Assembly: GCA_002803225.1 (NCBI GenBank)
Contig: NXFV01002014.1
Coordinates: forward strand, 1 to 64,000
DNA length: 64,000 nt
Direction: 5' to 3'
From: Gamarada debralockiae
Taxonomy: Eukaryota; Ascomycota; Leotiomycetes; Helotiales; Hyphodiscaceae
Shown: positions 57,853-64,000 of the stretch, piece by piece
How the letters are laid out: each line of letters opens with the position of its first letter
Numbering within the stretch: position 1 is the first letter of the stretch
Position numbers and translations under genes: made by a program
Notes under the pieces: generated by a model
What the model saw: the letters and a program-made list of their open reading frames with translations, nothing else
What the model was told of the DNA's origin: nothing
The model's database searches: none

Positions 57853-59600
57853 ATGAGTGGTGCTATAGAGGCATTGCACATCTACGATGAGCATAAGTAC
57901 GCGAAATCCCCATCTCTGCTCTCCAGTAACTGACCTCTCCAAGTCGCCCAATCCTCACGCATATCTACACCTCTCGACCACTCACTGCCTCGCAACTCCT
58001 CCCACTCTATCTCGCACACCCTGTACCAAGACCGAACCTAATATATCTCCCAAATACTTCTCCGCCTACTCTCGTCTTCAGCCTCGTCCATGCGAATCTT
58101 CTCTTCCTCCTCACGTCGTCCGCTGAGATCGAGCCCTTGCTCGCCCTCGAGTTCCTACACCGAATAGTAGATGCCCTAGAGGAATTTATTGGGTCACCGC
58201 TACTTTCAAGTAAGGTGGAAAGCAGCTACGATGTGGTGGCGCAGCTTTTGAATGAGATGTGCGATGCTGGAGCTGTGAGCACGACGGAACCAAATGCTTT
58301 GAGAGATTTGGTGGAGGTAGAAGGATTCTTAGGGAAGTTACTGGGAGGAATCAATATTCCCGGGTACGTGATAATATGTGGAACAATTTGAAGCACACTG
58401 ACTCTTTGCTCCAGAAAGCCAGGCTTCGCATCTGCCTCCTCAAATTCTAGCATGTCTGCTATATCCTCCATCGGAACGGCAGCCAATACACCAGCTCTAC
58501 CATGGCGAAGGGCAAATGTTCGACATACATCTAATGAGCTATATGTTGATCTTATCGAAACACTCTCTGTAATCCTGGCACCGTCTGGAAGGCCGTTGGC
58601 AGCATTCGCGAATGGCACTATTGCATGCACGTCGAAAATCTCTGGAGTTCCAGACCTTCTACTAAATCTCTCTACTCCATCAGGGCGACAGAACGTCAGC
58701 AGTGTAATGGAACTTCCAGTCTTTCATCCATGTGTTAGATTAGCAAGATGGCGGGAAAAGCCAGGAGAATTAAGCTTCATTCCACCTGATGGACGTTTCG
58801 TATTAGCAGGCTACGGAGTCGACTTACTCCCTTTCCAGAATGGGAAAAGTGGCAGTACCAGCTCTTCGAGTTTGAAATTGCCAGTTAATCTCGAAGTCAA
58901 GACGAGCCTTGGACCAACTGGATCTGACTTCGAAGTCAGGCTGTTCATCACGAAAGTCTCTGGCCAAGGCAACTCGTCCATATCAGGAGGTTCATCGTCT
59001 AGAAGCAGTAGTCATGTAGGCGGTCGTGGCAGCTCTGCTTTTTCTGGACTCGGGGGCCCGCAGACTGGCAGCTCTGCATCACCAATACTTGAAGATCTGG
59101 TAGTCACACTTCCTCTACCATCTGATGTACGTAATCTGTCAGAGATCAAAGCCAGTAGAGGCGATACCACTTACAATCCCGGCGAAAAGAATCTGGAGTG
59201 GCATATCCCGGCGAAAGAAGCCCAAGTTGGAGGAGCAACATTAAGGTGTACGGTTGTTGGCCCGTTGTCGGATGACGATGACTCCGAAGGAAACGCGTTC
59301 AAGCTCGATGGGGGATATGAATATGACGAGGAGCCATACCAAAGTGAACCTGTGAAGTTCATCAAACCGGCAGAGACGACTGAGCAGAAGGATGAGAGAA
59401 AGGTCGCACAAAACAAGATCCTTATGCCCAGTTCTGCGAATGTCAGCTTCTCAGTAAAAGGATGGCTAGCAAGTGGGATCAAGGTCGAAAGTCTGATCAT
59501 TGATACAAGGAAGAGTCGTGGCCTCGGGGATAGCGTGAAGCCATACAAGGGCGTCAAGTATTTGACTGTTAGCAAAGGCGGAGTTGAAATCAGATGTTGA
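57853..59600 (+). CDS. APM3: AP-3 adaptor complex medium (mu) subunit
   Basis: Three exons: 57853-57896, 57944-58363 and 58415-59600, giving 549 aa. An N-terminal longin domain (MSGAIEALHIYDEHNRPIL across the first splice, SAEIEPLLALEFLHRIV) is followed by a mu-homology domain (NELYVDLIETLSVILAPSG, ELPVFHPCVRLARW, NLEWHIPAKEAQVGGATLRC) that recognises cargo sorting signals. AP-3 carries cargo from the Golgi to the vacuole. A serine/glycine-rich insert lies in the middle of the mu-homology domain (about residues 364-396). Exon 2 has no in-frame ATG near its start and is found only by splicing. The 47 and 51 bp introns are typical. Confidence 0.9.
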
Positions 59601-59893
59601 GCATTTACACGGATTGGGGCGTCAAGGTCGGGAGTCATCTTGAGCTTGGGAGCATAAATGCATTGGTCAAAGAGCTATGGAAAGCTTTTCATCTTTAGAA
59701 TTGGCTTTCAAATCGAGTCAGTGCAATGCGCCAAAGTGCAATGACAAGCTAGGTACTACCTCCGCCTTCGCCCCCTGACTTCTGTTTCAGGAACCATACC
59801 TTCGAGATAAGTTTGTCTCATATCACCCAACTGTCTATTCAACTCACTTGGTGCTCCCCGCCCTCTAGCCTCCTCTCTTTTCCTCCTTTGCAC
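59601..59893. other. intergenic, convergent genes
   Basis: 3' UTRs of APM3 and of the charged protein gene. Nothing else seen. Confidence 0.5.
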
Positions 59894-61308
59894 TTACTCA
59901 ACTTCCTTAGCAGGTACCATTCTTTCTAGGTACGTCCTTGTCGGGTCCCCAAACGGGCTATTCAACTCACTCTTTGCATCACTATCATCAAAGGCGCTCG
60001 CTGCGACCCTCAAGTTACACTCTGTCAACTGTCTTGGGAGATATGGTGATCTCTCTTGTTGCTGAACCTGCCGCTCTCTTTCCCTCCTCTCCTTATCCCT
60101 TCTTCGCTCCCGCTCAGCATCTTGTCTCTCCCTCGCAAGCCTCTCCCGTCGTTTCCTAGCCGTCTCCTCTTCCATTGGCTGTCTAGCCTTGCTCGCAGCT
60201 TGCGTAGCGGCGATCTCTTTCTGCCTCTGGTTATACTCTTTCACATGCCTCTTCTGGTTCTCCTGAGCTTGACGAAGACGTTCCTTATCCGCTTCAAACC
60301 GTTCAGCCTCTTTCCTTCTCTCCCTCTCAGCACGGTCATTGGTCTGTTTATGAACCACAAAGATCTCGCCTTGCATGCCTGGAAATGGTGGGATCGAAGG
60401 GATAGAAGGGATCGAGGGTATTGGAAAGCTGCTGCCCTCACTAACACAAGTGTTGGGAGAGCGGTGGTGGGATTGACGACGTGACAGCTCTATGGGATGG
60501 GAAGGTTTTTGTCGGCAGCGATGGTGTTCTGTTGAACGTTTGGGAGAAGTATTTCGGCCTATAAAGCGCTCTCGGGATCTGGAATGATAATCTCTTGAAC
60601 GGCGAGGATCGTCTTTACCTTTGACGTGGCCTTGTGGAGATCTCGGAGAAAGAAACCCGTGTTCTTTGGAACGTCGAGGATCGTCCTTGCTGTTTGCAGT
60701 GTCTCGTGATGGTCTGGGAGTGCTTTTTCTACCTTTCAACTTTGGGCTATATCAACATTGAGACTGATCCTCCACGGTCCGACTTTCACTCCAGACTTTT
60801 CTCTGATTGGACTATCCGTATGTCTCTATTGTGGATTATCATAGACGTTGTCCCATTCACCGTCTTTGGCTCGTTCCTTCCTTGGCGGACTAACGTATAG
60901 CTCGCTAATCGTCACTGCTTCTTCGAAATCTCGGTTTAGACTTCGAGCTGCTCGGAAACCCTCTCGTGTTCCGCTCCTATGATGAGGAAGACTTCTGCTC
61001 CAGCCACGTTCCTGGTCGCCTCGCCGTGGTAGTGTTTCTGGGTCAAACTTATCCCGGAGCTTATCTTTGAGACCTTTTAGGAAGGGGGCATGTTTTTCTA
61101 TTCTGTGAGCAGCAGAAAATGATGAAGTTGGTTAGGAGACTTGTTTGCATAAGGGTGTTGCTGAATGCGCAATGGCTGATGCAGAAGGAGTTCATAGGGC
61201 AGCTATGCTTCATGAATGGTCCGCTACAGTGTGAATCACAGCTCAAGTGACTCCATACTTGGGATGTGGTTACACTTTCACGTACTTAAGGAGTTTCTTA
61301 GGCAACAT
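59894..61308 (-). CDS. highly charged Arg/Glu-rich protein, unknown function
   Basis: Model of three exons: 61308-61286 (MLPKKLLK), 61102-60861 and 60732-59894, total 1104 bp, 367 aa. Exon 2 has no start codon but is clearly coding (FLKGLKDKLRDKFDPE, RDFEEAVTISELYVSPP); a GTACGT donor and CACAG acceptor fit its upstream junction in phase. The second intron (donor GTGAAT at 60860) is less certain; a GTTAGT at about 60892 is an alternative donor. The product has an RS/RD-rich part (RRSKEHGF, SRSRERF), an IPSIPSIPS repeat, and a long charged coiled-coil (RERRKEAERFEADKERLRQ to RRRDKERRERERQVQQQ), ending PTRTYLERMVPAKE. Such composition is common in nuclear, splicing-linked proteins, but no function can be assigned. 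A possible tandem relative follows upstream. Confidence 0.65.
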
Positions 61309-61437
61309 AACACTCAAAATTTCAAATGATACTTCGATATATTGGTATCCATGAAGCCTCGCATGCACAATAACCAGCCCTTTACGCTGCACTACGAATT
61401 TCCCACCATACTATTCATACATCACCAACACGCCTTC

Positions 61438-62089
61438 CTACTGATCCGGTCTCTTTTGATCCTTAAGTACCATTCCCTCCAAGTATGTCCTAGCATACCT
61501 CCTACTCGATACACTGAAGCCCTCACTCTATCAGTAGAAGCGTACAAAGCCGCAGAACCGCGCTGAGAACCAGGTCGAGAACCAGCCGGAATGCCTTGAC
61601 GCTCTGAATGCACACTGGTTCTGGGACCAGCAGAGGCGTGCTAGGAGCCGTGGCGAGAACCATGCAGACTGCCGAGTGGGGAACCATGCTGGGAGGCTTG
61701 AGAGGTATGTCCCAAGGGCACACTGTTTCTCGGACCAGTAGAACAGTGGAAAGAGTCATATCGAGGTCTATGTTAGGAACCGCTTTGTCCTCTAAATGGA
61801 TATGTCTCATGTATGTTTTCAAGGCCTAGTATAAGACTCGGATCACTGTAGTGGGGATCACCACGGGGCTGATAATCTGGATCAGAAGGTAGGCCTCCTT
61901 GATTGTAAGGGGGCCCTCCATGACTAGGAGAGGGTCTGGCGGTCCGAGCCGACTTCCGTCATCGTCGTACCTGCGACGCGGAAGCTTCTCTCGTTCCTTG
62001 CGCCTCTTGTAGCGCTCATATGCCTTCTTGTCTCCGACCATTTTTCGTGCCACCATGTCAAGCCAGTCGTGTATTGGATCGTAGTCCAT
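61438..62089 (-). CDS. possible tandem relative of the charged protein; structure uncertain
   Basis: Starts MDYDPIHDWLDMVARKM at 62089 with a basic helix (RYKRRKEREKLPRRR). The reading then moves to a second frame with G/S/H/P-rich low complexity (SHGGPPYNQGGLPS; SLHGSRHGS) that holds a TAA at 61775-61773 and a TAG near 61638. It finishes in a third frame, RRYARTYLEGMVLKDQKRPD, with TAG at 61440-61438. That end resembles the end of the neighbouring charged protein (RTYLERMVPAKE). It is either a spliced gene whose introns I cannot place, or a decaying duplicate. Confidence 0.4.
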
Positions 62090-62616
62090 TTTGAAATTTG
62101 GTTTCGAGGTATAGGTCTTCCGGTCTTTAGGGTCAATTCCTTAAAGGAAATGGAGGAGAATAATAGTGACACCAGAATATTTAGATCACGCGAATTAATA
62201 CGGCTGCTTGCGGGGTTTAGATAGTCAAACGCGTATGTGAATAGCCTCGTAGCAGTTGAGAGCTGTGTATGACGACTTCGGAGTTTTGTGGTTCAAGGTG
62301 AAGGACTTCCGACGTCGTACAGGTCATTCTTTCGATCCGATCCACCTCCTATCCAAACTTTGGCAAGTTTATATGACTCAACATAGCCTTGATGGAACCA
62401 CGATCTTTTGCAAGCAGAGTCAAACATGCTTGAAGCGAAGAACGGAAAAGATTAGAGATTGCCATGAAAAGTTGTGATTCTGAAATGAGAAGTATGCCCA
62501 CAGATTAGAAGGCACTTGGCCGATAACTTGAGACGCAATGACAGATAAAATGATTGTACCAAAAGCTATAGCAGTGCTTGGTAGTGGAACATGGTGAATT
62601 ACATTCTATACACATA
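62090..62616. other. intergenic
   Basis: Upstream of the tandem-relative gene and 3' flank of MIC12. No gene seen. Confidence 0.5.
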
Positions 62617-63572
62617 TTATACACCCCTCAGAACAGTGTTGTCCCTCGCGTCTATTGGCTTGTAGCGTTCCTCCAGAACCTCCTCAACGCTCTTATTCAA
62701 TCCATCGGAATTTTCATACCTCTCATGTAGAGCCTTCTCTACAGCAGAAGAGTGGCTCAAAGTAGCAGACTGAGCTTTTGATTCCAACTTGTCCGTTGCC
62801 AATCCAACAGCTGCTTGGGCTTTGCCAATAGCTTCTTTGCCTTTCTCAACCCCTTTGTTCACAACGTCCCGTACAACACCACGAGCTGCATCTACCGTGC
62901 CGCCGCTTTGTCGTACTCTCTCAGCTGCGTCTTGAGCACCGGACTTTGCATCGGCCACAACTCGGTCTATCTTCGCCTTTGAAGCATCTCCATATTCGGC
63001 AGACTTGGTTCCAGCTTGACGCAACTGATCCTTAGTCGATGTAACAGCTTTTTCGGCTCCAGAAATTGTTGCCGCGGCAGCTTGATTTGCACCCTTTCGT
63101 GCAGCTGCCTCGCTTCTGTCAATTGCCTCCTGAACCTTAGGTCCAGCTTGCTTTTCGGCTTCCTCCATGCCCTCTCTAGACTTTTTCAAACCAGTACCAA
63201 GCAACCTAGCAACAGCTCCCTCCAATCCCTCCCTTACTTCATTCCAATCCGTTCTCTGAACCCATCGAACAGCATTCTCGACTTCCTCGTTCCATCGATC
63301 CTTTGCGGTCTCAACTAATGTACTCCGTTCTTCGCGCGCGAGCTCTGCACGGCTTTGTGGTGGTGGGAGAGGAGTCGGTTCGAGTAGACCGTTGAGAACG
63401 CGGGCTTGCGAGCGGAGAGCTTGGGCTTGTGCTTGTCGATTGCGTTCGTGCGCGAGGACTGTAAGGTATGCTACACCGAGTGTAAGGGTTACTCCGCCAG
63501 TCTGTACCGGCTGTTAGCTTTTGTGAATCGCAATTGAGCTTGGAAACTCACAAAGCCGGTAGTGAAGCCCAT
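62617..63572 (-). CDS. MIC12: MICOS complex subunit Mic12
   Basis: Two exons: 63572-63552 (only MGFTTGF) and 63501-62617, giving 301 aa. A 50 bp intron (GTGAGT...TACAG) joins GF to TGGVTLTLGVAYLTVLAHE, the single N-terminal membrane span. The typical Mic12/Aim5 block follows (RNRQAQAQALRSQARVLNG, WNEEVENAVRWVQ), then a long alanine/lysine/glutamate-rich amphipathic helix region (about residues 115-260), far longer than in yeast Mic12 (about 106 aa) but usual in filamentous fungi. It acts at inner-membrane crista junctions in mitochondria. The tiny first exon is easily missed by gene finders. Confidence 0.85.
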
Positions 63573-64000
63573 CTTCCTCTACGCGCTGCGCCTCGCGCCG
63601 GGGTAGCTTCAGATGGTATGTTATCGCGCAAGAAGAAGAAAAGAATACCAACTGATATTGTTAAAGCTCCAGAGAGCTCACAGTGAACGAGTGATTAGGG
63701 CGTGACCTTGGTGGTGGTTCGATTGAAGCTCTGCTCGCCAAAGTTTTGACGACGCCAAGGAAAATCGCCAGCTCCGAAGCCGTCAAGCCGACAAGCCACA
63801 TTTCTCATCCAACCTGCATATTGAACACCCTAAAGGCTTTGGGGCGCAGCCTTGTAAGCTGCGGACTTTTTCGACCTTATTGATGTTTCCTCTCTCTATA
63901 TCTTTTGTCAATCTCATATTTATCATTGCATAATACAGACGTACATTTCCCAGTTCTCACTATGCTTCTTCCTGCCTCCTGAGTCTGCCTAATGTCTTGT
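63573..64000. other. right edge, upstream of MIC12
   Basis: Promoter region of MIC12, possibly shared with a gene beyond the window. A small inverted repeat (CGCAGC/GCTGCG) lies near 63845. No coding sequence recognised. Confidence 0.45.

Overview
The window is nuclear DNA of a filamentous ascomycete (Pezizomycotina). The evidence is the many 45-60 bp introns with GTANGT-type donors and CTAAC/CTGAC branch sites, genes on both strands with separate promoters, and fungal-type proteins throughout: a Mit1-like remodeller, ISWI, a Ste7-type MAPKK, Osh3, Mic12 and mitoribosomal mS35. The gene set and protein style fit a leotiomycete (Helotiales-like), but that is inference. I saw no tRNA, rRNA, CRISPR or bacterial-style operon.

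Left part (1-12943): a gene-poor edge; the mitochondrial rRNA methyltransferase Mrm1 (-); a head-to-head eight-exon chromatin remodeller of the Mit1 type (+) with an 864 bp first intron, a 15 nt microexon and a C-terminus visible only after splicing a very short intron; and an alpha/beta hydrolase (-). From 12944 to 17627 there is about 4.7 kb in which I recognise no gene.

Middle (17628-44208): a CCCH zinc-finger protein (+); dihydroorotase (-) with an apparent one-base frameshift next to an A6 run; a degenerate coding relic; a nuclear-looking unknown protein (-) head-to-head with the ISWI ATPase (+); a HAD-family phosphatase (+) with a long intron; a Ste7-type MAPKK (-) head-to-head with SPT6 (+); Osh3 (+); and a secreted oxalate decarboxylase (-).

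Right part (44209-64000): a gene-poor stretch with a 210 bp MITE-like element; ALG13 (-) head-to-head with mS35 (+); a membrane-anchored fatty aldehyde dehydrogenase (+); a possible gene relic; a zinc alcohol dehydrogenase (-); exosome subunit RRP4 (-); a six-span membrane protein (+); a small membrane protein (-) head-to-head with AP-3 mu (+); two charged low-complexity proteins in tandem (-), one rebuilt here from exons that lack in-frame start codons and one with unclear structure; and MICOS subunit MIC12 (-).

The genes are mostly housekeeping and do not form a pathway cluster. The loose themes are chromatin and transcription (Mit1, ISWI, SPT6), mitochondria (Mrm1, mS35, Mic12, the small membrane protein) and membrane or lipid traffic (Osh3, AP-3 mu, ALG13, ALDH). 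I found no convincing new multi-gene system. The best leads are the broken-looking dihydroorotase, the MITE, the odd splicing in the Mit1 gene, the tandem charged proteins and two perfect hairpins.
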